The notes: generated by a model not told the origin, from the letters alone. A stretch of 64,000 bases of DNA from Eubacteriales bacterium (GCA_030532185.1 JAUNLO010000003.1:18301-82300); one strand, 5' to 3'; shown: positions 19,040 through 28,585, counted from the first letter of the stretch. Program-made: numbers and translations.

Positions 19040-20314
19040 ATGCACAAAAGATTTTCTCAATATAAACATTCTCTTTTTACGGCACTTTTGAGTCTTAGCT
19101 TATTTGCCATGATTTTCCTACCGACCTGGCCCGTACAAGGCCTAGATACGCAAGCCGAATTGGACCGGCTTATGTTAGAGCAGGCGGAACTGGAGCAGCA
19201 ATGGCAAATGGCCAAAGATGAATTGGCGGTATTTCAGAGCCAACAGGACTTAATCGATACAGACCTGGCTTGGCTGCTGGAACGTTCGGAAGAGCAACAG
19301 GCCCTTTACGAAAAACAAGTGGAGCAGGTAGCTGCTATCACTAGAATGAAGCAATCTTTAGAGCGCAGCCTGGAGGTGGCGATTCGCCAGTATGAGGCCC
19401 ATAAGGCCCTCTACTACGAGCGGATTGAGGGAATGTATAACCTGCAGAAAAAGTCTCAGTTAGAAATTCTTCTAGCCTCTGATTCCCTGGAAGCCTACTT
19501 TTCCACCCTGCGTTTTATGAAGATGATTTCGGATGCGGATGAGCAGGATTTGAACCGCATGCGGGAGCAAAGAGACAAACTCCAGATGCAGAAGGAAGAA
19601 ACCGAAAAGCAGCTGGCAGAATATAATCAGCTCCTAGAGGCCATTAGGGAAGATAAAACGGCCATAGAAAATGACTTGGCTGACTACGAATATAATATGT
19701 CTAACCTGGATATGCAGATGCAGGTTCTGGCGGATAATGTTGAGGCTTTCTCCAATGACCACTTGCAATTGCAATTAGAAATTGATGAGGCTAATCGGCG
19801 TCTGGCGGAGGAGGAGTATCTGGCCAGTTTAGAAGCAGCAGCCCCTTCCGAAGAGATCTATGAGGATATATACGAAGAGGTATACGAAGAGCTAGGGGAC
19901 TATGATACTCCTATCTATTCCGGTAATGGCTTTGTGTGGCCCTGCCCTCAAAACGATGGTATTTCTTCCGAGTTTGGTCCCCGTTCCATTCCGGAAATGG
20001 GCCTCAATGATTTCCATACGGGCCTTGACTTTGCGGCTGACTATTACGCTCCTGCGGTGGCTGCCGCTACAGGTACGGTCATTTATGCTGGCTGGATGGA
20101 TTATGGCGGTAATACGGTGCAAATTGATATTGGTGGGGGCATGATGATTATGTATTGCCACTTGAGCGAAATTTATGTCGGAGTAGGACAAACGGTAGGC
20201 GCAGGTGAGCTTGTGGGTAGCGTAGGTTCTACGGGCATGTCCAGTGGGCCTCACCTGCACTTCGAAATTCAGGTTGGTGGTTCCCCGGTAGATCCCCGCT
20301 TGTACCTCTACTAG
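19040..20314 (+). CDS. Secreted coiled-coil M23 peptidase (EnvC-like murein hydrolase)
   Basis: 424 residues: N-terminal signal/anchor segment (about 12-35, no lipobox), a long coiled coil rich in E/Q/L (about 38-265), an acidic linker (EDIYEEVYEELGDYD) and a C-terminal LytM/M23 domain. Zinc and catalytic residues appear intact: H326 and D330 in FHTGLDF, H405 and H407 in GPHLHFEI. Unlike E. coli EnvC, whose LytM site is degenerate, this one could cut peptidoglycan itself. Coiled coil plus LytM next to ftsEX fits an FtsEX-gated hydrolase or activator; this is inferred from context. Located outside the membrane. Confidence 0.88.
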   Translation: MHKRFSQYKHSLFTALLSLSLFAMIFLPTWPVQGLDTQAELDRLMLEQAELEQQWQMAKDELAVFQSQQDLIDTDLAWLLERSEEQQALYEKQVEQVAAITRMKQSLERSLEVAIRQYEAHKALYYERIEGMYNLQKKSQLEILLASDSLEAYFSTLRFMKMISDADEQDLNRMREQRDKLQMQKEETEKQLAEYNQLLEAIREDKTAIENDLADYEYNMSNLDMQMQVLADNVEAFSNDHLQLQLEIDEANRRLAEEEYLASLEAAAPSEEIYEDIYEEVYEELGDYDTPIYSGNGFVWPCPQNDGISSEFGPRSIPEMGLNDFHTGLDFAADYYAPAVAAATGTVIYAGWMDYGGNTVQIDIGGGMMIMYCHLSEIYVGVGQTVGAGELVGSVGSTGMSSGPHLHFEIQVGGSPVDPRLYLY

Positions 20315-20342
20315 ACAGTTTTACCGGTCAAGGAGTTAAGAC

Positions 20343-21698
20343 ATGGAAACAGATAACAAAGATTTATTAAGAGAAAATACTAAGCATGAAGGGCCGGGAG
20401 ATCAGCCCCGGAGAGGCTGGATCTTTAGCCTGCTGGCTGGTCTCTTAATTGTAGCCCTATTTGCGACCTATCTCTTACCTCAAGTCTTAACGGCTTGGCG
20501 GCTGGGTCAGACCTCTAGTGGTTTGCAGGACCAGTCCCAGATTTCAAAATTAGTCCTGCCTGCCTTAAATCTCAACGATCCTGACGCCGCCACCCTTAAA
20601 CAGCTGCAGAAATTGCAACTTATTTACGATACCCTCAAGAGTGATTATTTTAGGGAATTAAGCGATGCGGAACTCATTGAAGCCATGTATGCAGGCCTTC
20701 TGGATGAGATGGAATCCCCCTACACCTTTTATCTGGATAGTGAAGAATATGCGGCCATGGAAGAGTCCATGCAAGGTGAATATTATGGCATCGGGGCCCA
20801 GGTCTCCAAACAAGATAATATTTATTTGATTTCGGATATCTTTGATGACTCCCCCGCAGCCCGGGCAGGCCTCCACATTGGTGATCAATTCCTCAGTGTG
20901 GATGGTAAGGATGTGGCAGAATTCTCTGACGTTACTAGCCTGGCCTCTGCGGTCCGGGGGCCTGAGGGTTCAACCGTCAGCCTGGAGGTCTTCCGTTCCA
21001 GTGATAATCAGACCCACACCCTGGAGGTAACCCGGGGTAAGGTCATTAACTCCAACCTCAAGGCCGAACTCTTGACGGAGGAGATAGGCTATATTCGGAT
21101 TTTAGAATTTAACTCCGGCGTAGCGGATAACTTTATCAAGGCCCTGAAAGATTTTAAGGACCAGCAGGTTAAGTCCATTATTTTTGATGTGCGAAATAAC
21201 GGCGGCGGCTATGTCTATGAAGTGACTAAGATGCTAGACTATCTGCTGCCCCCGGGAACCCTGGCGGTAGCCAAGGGCCGGGTAGCTGGTCAAGCCTATG
21301 AAGAGAGCTGGACCTCGGACCATAAGGCGGGGGTGCCGGACGACTGGCAATATGTGGTGCTCCTGAATCAATATTCGGCCTCCGCTAGTGAACTCTTTGC
21401 GGGCTGCCTGCGTGACTATGACAAGGCGGTCCTGGTCGGTGAGCAATCTTTTGGCAAGGGGGTAGGCACCATCACCCGTGAATTAACAGATGGGTCCGCC
21501 TTACAGATTACAAATTTTTACTATTACTTGCCTAAGGGCGATAGTGTAGAAGGGGAGGGCCTGGCCCCTCAGCTGGAAGTTAGCTTAGCTAAAGAAGTAG
21601 CCGGTCTGCCTCTGGGCCAACTCAGCCACGAAGAGGACAGTCAGTTACAAGCAGCCCTCACTTATGTCGAGGAGAATTATTTAGCCGCAACTAAATAG
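20343..21698 (+). CDS. ctpA: C-terminal processing peptidase (CtpA/S41)
   Basis: 451-residue serine protease anchored by one N-terminal membrane segment (about 26-46), with a PDZ domain (about 140-225) and the S41 catalytic core. Nucleophile S347 lies in SASASELFAG and base K372 in SFGKGVGT, 25 residues apart as in Bacillus CtpB. The glutamine usually four residues after the lysine appears to be T376, an oddity. It trims C-termini of envelope proteins. It follows the M23 gene by 28 bases, so it may process the hydrolase or its regulators. Confidence 0.92.
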   Translation: METDNKDLLRENTKHEGPGDQPRRGWIFSLLAGLLIVALFATYLLPQVLTAWRLGQTSSGLQDQSQISKLVLPALNLNDPDAATLKQLQKLQLIYDTLKSDYFRELSDAELIEAMYAGLLDEMESPYTFYLDSEEYAAMEESMQGEYYGIGAQVSKQDNIYLISDIFDDSPAARAGLHIGDQFLSVDGKDVAEFSDVTSLASAVRGPEGSTVSLEVFRSSDNQTHTLEVTRGKVINSNLKAELLTEEIGYIRILEFNSGVADNFIKALKDFKDQQVKSIIFDVRNNGGGYVYEVTKMLDYLLPPGTLAVAKGRVAGQAYEESWTSDHKAGVPDDWQYVVLLNQYSASASELFAGCLRDYDKAVLVGEQSFGKGVGTITRELTDGSALQITNFYYYLPKGDSVEGEGLAPQLEVSLAKEVAGLPLGQLSHEEDSQLQAALTYVEENYLAATK

Positions 21699-21805
21699 AG
21701 CTAGTGCAGAGCTAGTACCACTGATTAAGAGTTAGTTAGTAAGAGCAGAGAGACAGTCGACCTCCAACTAGGCAAGGGGGAGGTAGTGCTAGATAAGGAA
21801 TAGAT

Positions 21806-22840
21806 ATGGCAGAGGATAAGAAAACAGATAAATTCTCACATTTAGGTGACATTGTATTAACGGGTGACCGCCCCTCGGGCCGTCTCCATATCGGGCATTA
21901 TGCGGGCTCTATTCAAAAACGCCTGGAATTTCAAGACCAGTATGATCAGAACTTCATTATGATTGCCGATATGCAGGCTTTGACCGACCATGCCGCAGGG
22001 GGAGAGGCCGTGAGCCAGTCAGTGATGCAGCTGGCGATTGACTATTTAGCTGTGGGCCTGGATCCTCGCAAATCTACGATTTTTATCCAGTCTCTAGTGC
22101 CCGAACTCACGGAACTCACGGTTCTATACATGAATTTCGTAACCCTGGCCCGCTTAAAACGCAATCCTACGGTCAAGAACGAGATGCAGCAGAAGGGTTT
22201 TGGCGATACTGTCCCTATCGGTTTCTTGAACTATCCGGTCAGTCAGGCCGCCGACATTACCGCCTTTATGGCCAATCTGGTCCCGGTAGGTAATGACCAG
22301 TTGCCCATGATTGAGCAGACTAATGAAATTGTGCGCTCTATCAACTATACCTACCAAACTGAGGTTTTGCGGGAATGTGAGGCCATCATGTCTAAGACAG
22401 GGCGTTTGCCCGGCACAGATGGTTCGGCCAAGATGTCCAAGACCATCGGTAATTGCATTTATCTTTCCGATGATGAAAAGACGGTTAAAGAGAAGGTTAT
22501 GGGGATGTATACGGACCCTGGTCACCTGCGGGTAGAGGATCCTGGTAAGGTAGAAGGTAACCCTGTCTTTACTTACCTCAAAACCTTTGACCCCGACCAA
22601 GGCCTGGTAGCAGATATGGCCGACCATTACCAGCGCGGGGGATTGGGTGACGTTAAAGTCAAGCGACATCTCCTGGAAGTCATGCAAGACCTGCTGACAC
22701 CTATCAGAGAACGCCGGGCAGAATTTGAGCAGGATCAGGGGCAAATCTTGACTATGCTCAAAGAGAATTCCGCCCACGCCTCGGCCGTAGCTAGAGAAAC
22801 TCTGGAGCGTTTGAAGAAAGCCATGAGTCTAAACTATTAA
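21806..22840 (+). CDS. trpS: Tryptophan--tRNA ligase
   Basis: Class I synthetase of 344 residues that charges tRNA-Trp. The HIGH region is [15 protein letters not shown] near the N-terminus and the KMSKS loop is [10 protein letters not shown] around 210. Between them [11 protein letters not shown] and the [13 protein letters not shown] dimer/tryptophan region fit bacterial TrpRS. AAGGA seven bases upstream supports ATG 21806. The 107-base gap before it is too short for a T-box and none is seen. Confidence 0.95.
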   Translation: MAEDKKTDKFSHLGDIVLTGDRPSGRLHIGHYAGSIQKRLEFQDQYDQNFIMIADMQALTDHAAGGEAVSQSVMQLAIDYLAVGLDPRKSTIFIQSLVPELTELTVLYMNFVTLARLKRNPTVKNEMQQKGFGDTVPIGFLNYPVSQAADITAFMANLVPVGNDQLPMIEQTNEIVRSINYTYQTEVLRECEAIMSKTGRLPGTDGSAKMSKTIGNCIYLSDDEKTVKEKVMGMYTDPGHLRVEDPGKVEGNPVFTYLKTFDPDQGLVADMADHYQRGGLGDVKVKRHLLEVMQDLLTPIRERRAEFEQDQGQILTMLKENSAHASAVARETLERLKKAMSLNY

Positions 22841-22867
22841 CTGCCTAGCGCCAGTTAAGCCTAAAGT

Positions 22868-22919
22868 CTTGCGCAAAGTGCCTACATAAATGAATTTATC
22901 ATCTAAAGCTTTGTGCAAG
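22868..22919 (+). repeat. Inverted repeat after trpS
   Basis: CTTGCGCAAAG (22868-22878) pairs with CTTTGTGCAAG (22909-22919), ten Watson-Crick pairs plus one G-T, enclosing a 30-base AT-rich loop. It may end the trpS transcript, although no U tract follows at once. Confidence 0.5.
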
Positions 22920-22984
22920 TATCCAAACTTGTATATAGAGAGATTTTTATCCTCTAAAATCGCTTAAAAGACGGGCAAAGGGGC

Positions 22985-23013
22985 TTGCACAGCCGCTTTA
23001 TCTCAGTTATACT
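22985..23013 (+). promoter_or_regulatory. Putative promoter of the S10 ribosomal operon
   Basis: TTGCAC (22985-22990), exact 17-base spacer, TATACT (23008-23013). The -10 is good, the -35 only half matches. It places the start near 23020, giving a leader of about 250 bases before rpsJ. Confidence 0.5.
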
Positions 23014-23019
23014 TACCGC

Positions 23020-23220
23020 TGTCGCTCGAAAGCTGTCTTTCGGGTGCCTAGCCATGAAGTCTGAGATTGCCGTCTTGAGCCGCTGCGGCCCTTCGGCGGG
23101 TAACTTAGACCGAGTAATCTGCCCCCGAGGCAGGTGAGTTTACACGCAGCATGATGAGGGTAGACAACAACCCAGCGCATGCGTCAAGTAAAGATGAAGC
23201 GTCTGGGTTTTATCTTGTAG
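23020..23220 (+). ncRNA. Structured S10-operon leader, possible attenuator or small RNA
   Basis: About 200 bases with several hairpins: CGAAAG-CTGT-CTTTCG (23027-23042), CTGCC-CCCGA-GGCAG (near 23114-23130), and a final long stem AACCCAGCGC (23169-23178) with GCG-T-CTGGGTT (23209-23219) followed by TTTTATCTT. The last stem is terminator-like, so the leader could attenuate the operon or be released as a small RNA. It does not match a class I recognise (not T-box, SRP, RNase P or tmRNA). Confidence 0.45.
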
Positions 23221-23225
23221 ATAAA
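23169..23225 (+). terminator. Terminator-like hairpin in S10 leader
   Basis: AACCCAG-CGC pairs with GCG-(T)-CTGGGTT across a 30-base loop; TTTTATCTTGT follows. Position 50 bases ahead of rpsJ suggests an attenuator rather than an operon end. Confidence 0.5.
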
Positions 23226-23270
23226 TGAAACACCCGGCTAAGTTGTGAACTTTGAATAACAGGAGGAAAT

Positions 23271-23582
23271 ATGTCTGTAAATCAAAAAATCAGAATTCGT
23301 CTCAAAGCCTTTGATCATCAGGTTTTAGACGAGAGCGCCGGCAGAATCGTGGAGTCCGCCAAAAGGTCTGGAGCTATTGTATCTGGTCCCATTCCCCTTC
23401 CTACAGAAAAGGAAATTTACACCATTCTCCGGTCTCCCCACGTAAACAAAGACTCCCGGGAACAGTTTGAACTTAGAACCCACAAGAGACTGATCGACAT
23501 CCTGGCTCCCAACAACAAGACCATGGAAGCCCTGATGAAGCTCGAGATGCCTGCAGGCGTTAACATCGAGATTAAGATCTAA
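23271..23582 (+). CDS. rpsJ: 30S ribosomal protein S10
   Basis: 103 residues, standard length; [16 protein letters not shown] and [19 protein letters not shown] are diagnostic. First gene of the S10-spc cluster, with AGGAGG at 23261. S10 also serves in NusB/NusE antitermination. Binds 16S rRNA in the small-subunit head. Confidence 0.97.
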   Translation: MSVNQKIRIRLKAFDHQVLDESAGRIVESAKRSGAIVSGPIPLPTEKEIYTILRSPHVNKDSREQFELRTHKRLIDILAPNNKTMEALMKLEMPAGVNIEIKI

Positions 23583-23637
23583 TCTGCAAAACCGCTCAAG
23601 TTCACCTTGCGTGAACCAATAAGCAGGAGGAATAAAG

Positions 23638-24258
23638 ATGAGTAAATTTATGTTAGGTAGAAAGGCAGGGATGACCCAGATTTTCGATGAGTCCGGTGTC
23701 GCTATCCCTGTCACAGTCATTGATTGCGGTCCCTTAACCGTGGTCCAGAAGAAGACCACTGATAATGATGGCTATGAAGCAATCAAGGTGGCTTACGAAG
23801 AAGTTAAAAAGGTTAATAAGCCCGATCAGGGTCAGTTCGCAAAGCATGACCTCAAGCCCATGCGCCACATGCGTGAATTCCAGGCTGATCAGGAATATGA
23901 AGTTGGTCAAGTCATCAACGTTGCCGATATGTTCGAGGCTGGCAGCCGGGTAGATATCGCCGGTACCTCTAAGGGTAAGGGCTATGCCGGTAGCATCAAG
24001 CGTCATAATTTTTCCCGCGGTCCTGTAGCTCACGGTTCTAAATACCACCGGGCTTCCGGTTCTTTGGGTTCATCCGCTACACCTGCTAAGGTCCAAAAGG
24101 GACATAAGCTGCCTGGCCAAATGGGTAATGAGCGGGTAACCGTGCAAAACCTGGACGTCGTGATGGTCGATGGTGAGCGCAATATCTTAGTGGTTAAGGG
24201 TTCCGTACCGGGATCCCGTCACAGCCTCTTAGAGATTCGCGATACCGTTAAGGCTTAA
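23638..24258 (+). CDS. rplC: 50S ribosomal protein L3
   Basis: 206 residues. LGRKAGMTQIFDESG at the N-terminus, RHNFSRGPVAHGSKYHR and the GNERVTVQNL region are typical of L3, which helps nucleate 23S rRNA assembly and reaches the peptidyl-transferase centre. AGGAGG lies upstream of ATG 23638; it is separated from rpsJ by 55 bases. Confidence 0.97.
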   Translation: MSKFMLGRKAGMTQIFDESGVAIPVTVIDCGPLTVVQKKTTDNDGYEAIKVAYEEVKKVNKPDQGQFAKHDLKPMRHMREFQADQEYEVGQVINVADMFEAGSRVDIAGTSKGKGYAGSIKRHNFSRGPVAHGSKYHRASGSLGSSATPAKVQKGHKLPGQMGNERVTVQNLDVVMVDGERNILVVKGSVPGSRHSLLEIRDTVKA

Positions 24259-24279
24259 GAAGCGGAAGAGGTAATTGAA

Positions 24280-24903
24280 ATGGCAAAATTAGATTTATAC
24301 ACAATGCAAGGTGACCGCAAAGGTGAAATTGAAGTTTCTGACGATATTTTCGCCCGGGAGCCTAACCTGGACTTGCTCCACCGCGCCGTAGTTATTCACC
24401 TGGGTAACCAACGCCAGGGTACTCACAAGGCCAAGGACCGTTCTGAGGTCAGCGGCGGTGGTCGTAAGCCTTATAGACAAAAAGGTACCGGTCGTGCCCG
24501 TCAGGGTTCCATCCGTTCACCCCTCAAAATTGGTGGTGGTGTAACTTTTGGCCCTCTCCCGCGTTCTTATCGCAAGACCCTGCCTAAGAAGATGAGAAGG
24601 GTAGCCCTCAAGTCTGCCTTATCTGCTTGCGTACAAGGGGAGAAGATGATGGTTTTGGACGAGCTTAACCTGCAAGAGGTTAAGACCAAGGCTATGGCTC
24701 AGGTCTTAAATAACTTGAAGTTAGACAAGTCCGTTCTGCTGATTTTGGATGCCAAAAATAAAGTTGTTGAGCTTTCTGCCCGCAACCTGCCTGGTGTCAC
24801 CGTGGAATATGTCAATACCATTAATGTTTACGACCTGCTCAAGCACCACAAGGTTTTGATGACTCAGGCGAGCATCCGTAAATTAGAGGAGGTACATGCC
24901 TAA
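24280..24903 (+). CDS. rplD: 50S ribosomal protein L4
   Basis: 207 residues. KDRSEVSGGGRKPYRQKGTG plus GRARQGSIRSP is the signature loop lining the exit tunnel. In E. coli L4 is the autogenous repressor of this operon; whether that applies to the leader at 23020 is unknown. Its stop overlaps the rplW start by one base. Confidence 0.97.
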   Translation: MAKLDLYTMQGDRKGEIEVSDDIFAREPNLDLLHRAVVIHLGNQRQGTHKAKDRSEVSGGGRKPYRQKGTGRARQGSIRSPLKIGGGVTFGPLPRSYRKTLPKKMRRVALKSALSACVQGEKMMVLDELNLQEVKTKAMAQVLNNLKLDKSVLLILDAKNKVVELSARNLPGVTVEYVNTINVYDLLKHHKVLMTQASIRKLEEVHA

Positions 24904-25253
24904 TGAATCCCCACGATATCATCATTGCACCAATCATTACTGAGCGGTCTACCTTGAACAGCTACAATGGCAAGTACACCTTTAAGGTTGCCTCCAAGGC
25001 CACTAAGGTACAGATTCGCCAGGCTTGTGAAGAACTCTTCAACGTTAAAGTTCTCAAGGTCAATACCAGAAATGTTATAGGCAAGAATAAGCGTGTTGGA
25101 CTTAATAGCGGTCGGACTCCCGGCTATAAAAAAGCTATCGTGACCATTGACACCGATCCCCAGGCCGGTTCCTATAAGGCTAAGGGTGGTGAGGTCGTTA
25201 ACCCTAATAAGAAGTACAACAACACGATCGAAGAATTCGGGTTCGGCCAGTAA
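24903..25253 (+). CDS. rplW: 50S ribosomal protein L23
   Basis: 116 residues, slightly longer than the usual 95-100 because of a C-terminal tail (ending EEFGFGQ). [15 protein letters not shown] and [18 protein letters not shown] are characteristic. Sits at the tunnel exit where trigger factor and SRP dock. Translationally coupled to rplD (TAATG). Confidence 0.95.
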   Translation: MNPHDIIIAPIITERSTLNSYNGKYTFKVASKATKVQIRQACEELFNVKVLKVNTRNVIGKNKRVGLNSGRTPGYKKAIVTIDTDPQAGSYKAKGGEVVNPNKKYNNTIEEFGFGQ

Positions 25254-25282
25254 GTCGTCCCCAAGAGAAGGAGTAGAGTAAA

Positions 25283-26110
25283 ATGGCAAAAAGCTATCGA
25301 CCCACTTCTCCCGCACGTAGGGAAATGACCACGGCCGACTTCTCTGAACTTTCAGGAAAGAAGCCCGAAGCATCACTCCTCAGAGTGCGCAAGCAGAACA
25401 GTGGGCGCAACAATTACGGACGTATCACAGTCAGACGCCGGGGCGGCGGTAACCGGCGTAAGTACAGAGTCATCGAATGGCGCCGCATTAAAGATGATAT
25501 CCCCGCTAAAGTAGCGGCTTTAGAGTATGATCCCAACCGTTCAGCTCACCTGGCCCTCCTGCACTATGCCGATGGTTCTAAGAGCTACATCCTGGCCCCT
25601 CTGGGCATCAAGGTGGGACAAACCGTTATCGCCGGTGAAGCCGTTGATCCGGTAGCCGGTAACTGCATGCCCCTGAGCTCCATCCCCGTAGGTACCCTGG
25701 TACACTCTGTGGAACTGAGACCCGGTCGCGGTGGCCAAATCGTAAGATCTGCCGGCTCTTCCGCCCAGCTCATGGCCAAAGAAGGTCGGTATGCTCAACT
25801 GCGACTGCCTTCCGGTGAATACCGCATGGTACTGCAGAGCTGCCGTGCTACGGTAGGGGTTGTCGGTAATATCGAACATGAAAATATCACTCTGGGTAAG
25901 GCTGGCCGTGTACGTCACATGGGTCATCGTCCCAAGGTTCGCGGTAAGGTTATGAACCCCGTCGATCACCCCCACGGTGGTGGTGAAGGCCGTAACCCCA
26001 TCGGTATGCCTAGCCCCATGTCCCCCTGGGGTAAGCCCACGATTGGTAAGAAGACCCGTAAACACAATAAGCCTTCGGATAAGTTCATTGTCCGTCGTCG
26101 GAAGAAGTAG
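25283..26110 (+). CDS. rplB: 50S ribosomal protein L2
   Basis: 275 residues, normal. [36 protein letters not shown] with the conserved histidine near the peptidyl-transferase centre, and a basic C-terminus. AAGGAG upstream supports the ATG. Confidence 0.97.
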   Translation: MAKSYRPTSPARREMTTADFSELSGKKPEASLLRVRKQNSGRNNYGRITVRRRGGGNRRKYRVIEWRRIKDDIPAKVAALEYDPNRSAHLALLHYADGSKSYILAPLGIKVGQTVIAGEAVDPVAGNCMPLSSIPVGTLVHSVELRPGRGGQIVRSAGSSAQLMAKEGRYAQLRLPSGEYRMVLQSCRATVGVVGNIEHENITLGKAGRVRHMGHRPKVRGKVMNPVDHPHGGGEGRNPIGMPSPMSPWGKPTIGKKTRKHNKPSDKFIVRRRKK

Positions 26111-26124
26111 GAGGATAGACAGGT

Positions 26125-26397
26125 ATGAGTCGTTCATCTAAAAAAGGTTTCTATGTCGAAGAAAAGCTCATGCAGCGCATTATCGACATGAACGAGAAGA
26201 ATGAGCAAATAGTTCTTAAGACTTGGTCCCGCTCTTCTACCATCTTCCCTGAAATGGTGGGACATACCATTGCGGTACATGATGGCCGTAAGCACGTTCC
26301 TGTATATATCACGGAAGAAATGGTAGGCCATAAGTTGGGCGAATTTGCTCCCACCCGCACATTCAGATCTCATGCGAGATCCGAAAAAGGTGTTTAG
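26125..26397 (+). CDS. rpsS: 30S ribosomal protein S19
   Basis: 90 residues; [20 protein letters not shown] and [13 protein letters not shown] are diagnostic. Located in the small-subunit head with S13. Fourteen bases separate it from rplB. Confidence 0.97.
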   Translation: MSRSSKKGFYVEEKLMQRIIDMNEKNEQIVLKTWSRSSTIFPEMVGHTIAVHDGRKHVPVYITEEMVGHKLGEFAPTRTFRSHARSEKGV

Positions 26398-26413
26398 GAT
26401 CGGAGGACGCTAA

Positions 26414-26890
26414 ATGGGAAAGAAAGCAATGAGTAAGCAGGAACTCCTCGAAAAGCGCGACGAGATCCTGGCTGATTACCATAAAATTCAAAAGAAATCT
26501 CAGAAAAAGCCTGTCCTGACCAAGAAGGAAAAGAAAATCCTGGGTATTGGTAAGGACGAAGGCAAGGCCACCCAAACTCACATCCGTATGGCTACCAGCA
26601 AGGCTGCTTTGGTATGTGACCTGGTACGTGGCAAGAACCTGGCGGAAGCCAAGGCTATCTTGACTTATACCAACCGGGCAGCTGCACCTGTAATCCTCAA
26701 GCTACTCAACTCTGCTGAAGCTAACGCAGTTAATAACAACGGCCTGAATAGCAATCAGCTCTATGTAGCAGAAATCTCGGCCCGGCCCGGTCCCATCCTT
26801 AAGCGCTGGAAGGCTAAGGGTAAGGGTTCTGCTAGCCGGATCAATAAGAGAACCTGCCATATTACTGCAGTAGTCAGAGAAAGAGCCTAG
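26414..26890 (+). CDS. rplV: 50S ribosomal protein L22 with N-terminal extension
   Basis: 158 residues against about 110 in most bacteria. The conserved core starts near residue 52 (ATQTHIRMATSKAALVCDLV) and ends with the tunnel loop region (GPILKRWKAKGKGSASRINK). The first ~50 residues form a lysine-rich, probably helical extension (KKSQKKPVLTKKEKKI). GGAGGACGCTAA directly before ATG 26414 supports translation from the long start. L22 lines the exit tunnel. Confidence 0.94.
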   Translation: MGKKAMSKQELLEKRDEILADYHKIQKKSQKKPVLTKKEKKILGIGKDEGKATQTHIRMATSKAALVCDLVRGKNLAEAKAILTYTNRAAAPVILKLLNSAEANAVNNNGLNSNQLYVAEISARPGPILKRWKAKGKGSASRINKRTCHITAVVRERA

Positions 26891-26899
26891 GAGGTAAGT

Positions 26900-27568
26900 A
26901 TGGGTCAGAAAGTTAATCCCCACGGTTTTAGAGTAGGTGTTATCAAAGATTGGGACACCCGCTGGTATGCCAACAAAAAAGATTTCTCTCGCTTCCTGGT
27001 TGAAGACTATAACATCCGTAAATATGCAGAAGCACAGCTGCAGAATGCTGGTGTTGCCCGCCTGGAAATTGAACGAGAAGGTGAAGATAAGGTTGTCATC
27101 ACTATTTCCACCTCTAAGCCCGGTATTGTTATCGGTCGTCAGGGTGCAGAAATTGATGCCCTCAAGAAAAAGCTCAATAAGAAATTCGGCCGTAATTTCT
27201 TTATCAATGTTAAAGAGGTTAAGAACCCCGATGGCGATGCTCAGCTGGTAGCTGAAAATATTGCCCGGCAGTTAGAAGATCGTGTTTCCTTCCGCCGTGC
27301 CATGAAGCAAGCCATCAATAACGCCATGAAAACAGGTGTACGTGGTATTAAGACCATGTGTTCCGGCCGCCTGGGTGGTGCAGAAATCGCTCGTACCGAG
27401 CAGTACCATGAAGGTACCATTCCTCTGCATACCCTCAGGGCTGACATTGACTACGGTTTTGCCGAAGCCCATACCCAATATGGCCGTTTAGGCGTCAAAG
27501 TTTGGGTTTACAAGGGTGAGATCATCCCTGTACCCAAGGCTCGGACCGCTATGGAAGGAGAAGCCTAG
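26900..27568 (+). CDS. rpsC: 30S ribosomal protein S3
   Basis: 222 residues. Starts [20 protein letters not shown]-domain GKPG-like loop is [16 protein letters not shown]-terminal domain contains [12 protein letters not shown] and the VKVWVYKGE end. GGAGGT lies before the ATG. Part of the mRNA entry site with S4 and S5. Confidence 0.97.
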   Translation: MGQKVNPHGFRVGVIKDWDTRWYANKKDFSRFLVEDYNIRKYAEAQLQNAGVARLEIEREGEDKVVITISTSKPGIVIGRQGAEIDALKKKLNKKFGRNFFINVKEVKNPDGDAQLVAENIARQLEDRVSFRRAMKQAINNAMKTGVRGIKTMCSGRLGGAEIARTEQYHEGTIPLHTLRADIDYGFAEAHTQYGRLGVKVWVYKGEIIPVPKARTAMEGEA

Positions 27569-28117
27569 ATGTTATTACCTAAGAGAGTTAAATATAGAAA
27601 GCAACAACGGGGCCGCATGAAGGGTAAGGCTTCTCGGGGTAACAAGGTTAGCTACGGCCAGTATGGCCTGCAGGCTTTAGAGCCTACCTGGATGACCTCT
27701 GCACAGATTGAAGCTGCTCGTGTTGCTATAAACCGTTATCTGCGTCGTGGTGGTAAGGTCTGGATTAAGGTTTTCCCTGACAAGTCCGTTACCTCCCAGC
27801 CTGCTGAAACCCGCATGGGTTCCGGTAAGGGTTCTCCTGAGTACTGGGTTGCGGTAGTCAAGCCCGGTCGCGTACTCTTCGAGCTGGCCGGTGTCCCTAA
27901 GGAAACTGCCAAAGAAGCCTTCCGCCTAGCTGCCCACAAGCTGCCCATTAAGTGCCGTTTCGTGGAAAGTGAAAGAAAGCTTACGGCCGAAGAATATGCA
28001 CGTTTTGCTGAAGTGCAGACCGATGTTATCGAAAGCCTGGAAGAAGCTGATGCCGCTGCTGAAGAAAATGCAGAGGGCGCACAAGAGAATGTGGAGGATG
28101 CTAGTGATGAAGGCTAA
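27569..28117 (+). CDS. rplP: 50S ribosomal protein L16 with acidic C-terminal tail
   Basis: 182 residues, about 40 more than usual. The core ([36 protein letters not shown]) is standard. After about residue 140 comes an acidic, alanine-rich tail ([18 protein letters not shown]) of no known role. ATG follows the rpsC stop with no gap. The tail end overlaps the rpmC start by 11 bases and its DNA supplies the rpmC ribosome site (GGAGG at 28093). Confidence 0.95.
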   Translation: MLLPKRVKYRKQQRGRMKGKASRGNKVSYGQYGLQALEPTWMTSAQIEAARVAINRYLRRGGKVWIKVFPDKSVTSQPAETRMGSGKGSPEYWVAVVKPGRVLFELAGVPKETAKEAFRLAAHKLPIKCRFVESERKLTAEEYARFAEVQTDVIESLEEADAAAEENAEGAQENVEDASDEG

Positions 28118-28304
28118 AGATTTACGCAATAAGAGCGTTGCTGAGCTCGATCAAGAGCTCCTAGATCTCAAGGAAGAGCTTTTCAAGCTGAGATTCCAAC
28201 ACGCAACTAAGCAATTAGATAATCCTTTAAAGTTGAAATCTGTCAAGCGTGACATCGCACGGGTCAAAACTGTGCTCAAAGAACGCGAAATTGCCAAGGC
28301 ATAG
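28107..28304 (+). CDS. rpmC: 50S ribosomal protein L29
   Basis: 65 residues beginning [18 protein letters not shown], with the typical [16 protein letters not shown] longer frame exists upstream inside rplP, but ATG 28107 lies nine bases after GGAGG and matches the family. Overlaps the end of rplP. Confidence 0.94.
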   Translation: MKAKDLRNKSVAELDQELLDLKEELFKLRFQHATKQLDNPLKLKSVKRDIARVKTVLKEREIAKA

Positions 28305-28316
28305 TGAGGTGGACTA

Positions 28317-28571
28317 ATGGAAAGAAATATTAGAAAAACTCGTACCGGCCTCGTAATCTCTGACAAGATGGATAAGACAGTGGTTGTAGAAGTTACTGAC
28401 CGCGTGCAACACCCTCTCTATAAGAGATACGTTAAACGTACCACCCGCTTCAAAGCCCATGATGAACACAATGAATGTGGCATTGGCGATACCGTACGTA
28501 TTATGGAAACTCGACCCCTCAGCAAGGATAAAAACTGGCGGGTAGAGAAGATCATCGAAAAGGCTAAGTAG
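28317..28571 (+). CDS. rpsQ: 30S ribosomal protein S17
   Basis: 84 residues: [39 protein letters not shown] and [13 protein letters not shown] are diagnostic of this OB-fold protein, an early binder of 16S rRNA. Confidence 0.97.
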   Translation: MERNIRKTRTGLVISDKMDKTVVVEVTDRVQHPLYKRYVKRTTRFKAHDEHNECGIGDTVRIMETRPLSKDKNWRVEKIIEKAK

Positions 28572-28585
28572 TCGGAGGCAGCAGT

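Noticed and set aside
22841..23270. SRP RNA, RNase P RNA, tmRNA or T-box before rpsJ
   Set aside because: The conserved cores (SRP GGAAGCAGC-type apical loop, RNase P GAGGAAAGUCC-type, T-box GGTGG) were looked for and not found.
27969..28106. Long form of L29
   Set aside because: The extra 46 codons are the rplP sequence read in another frame; GGAGG supports ATG 28107.
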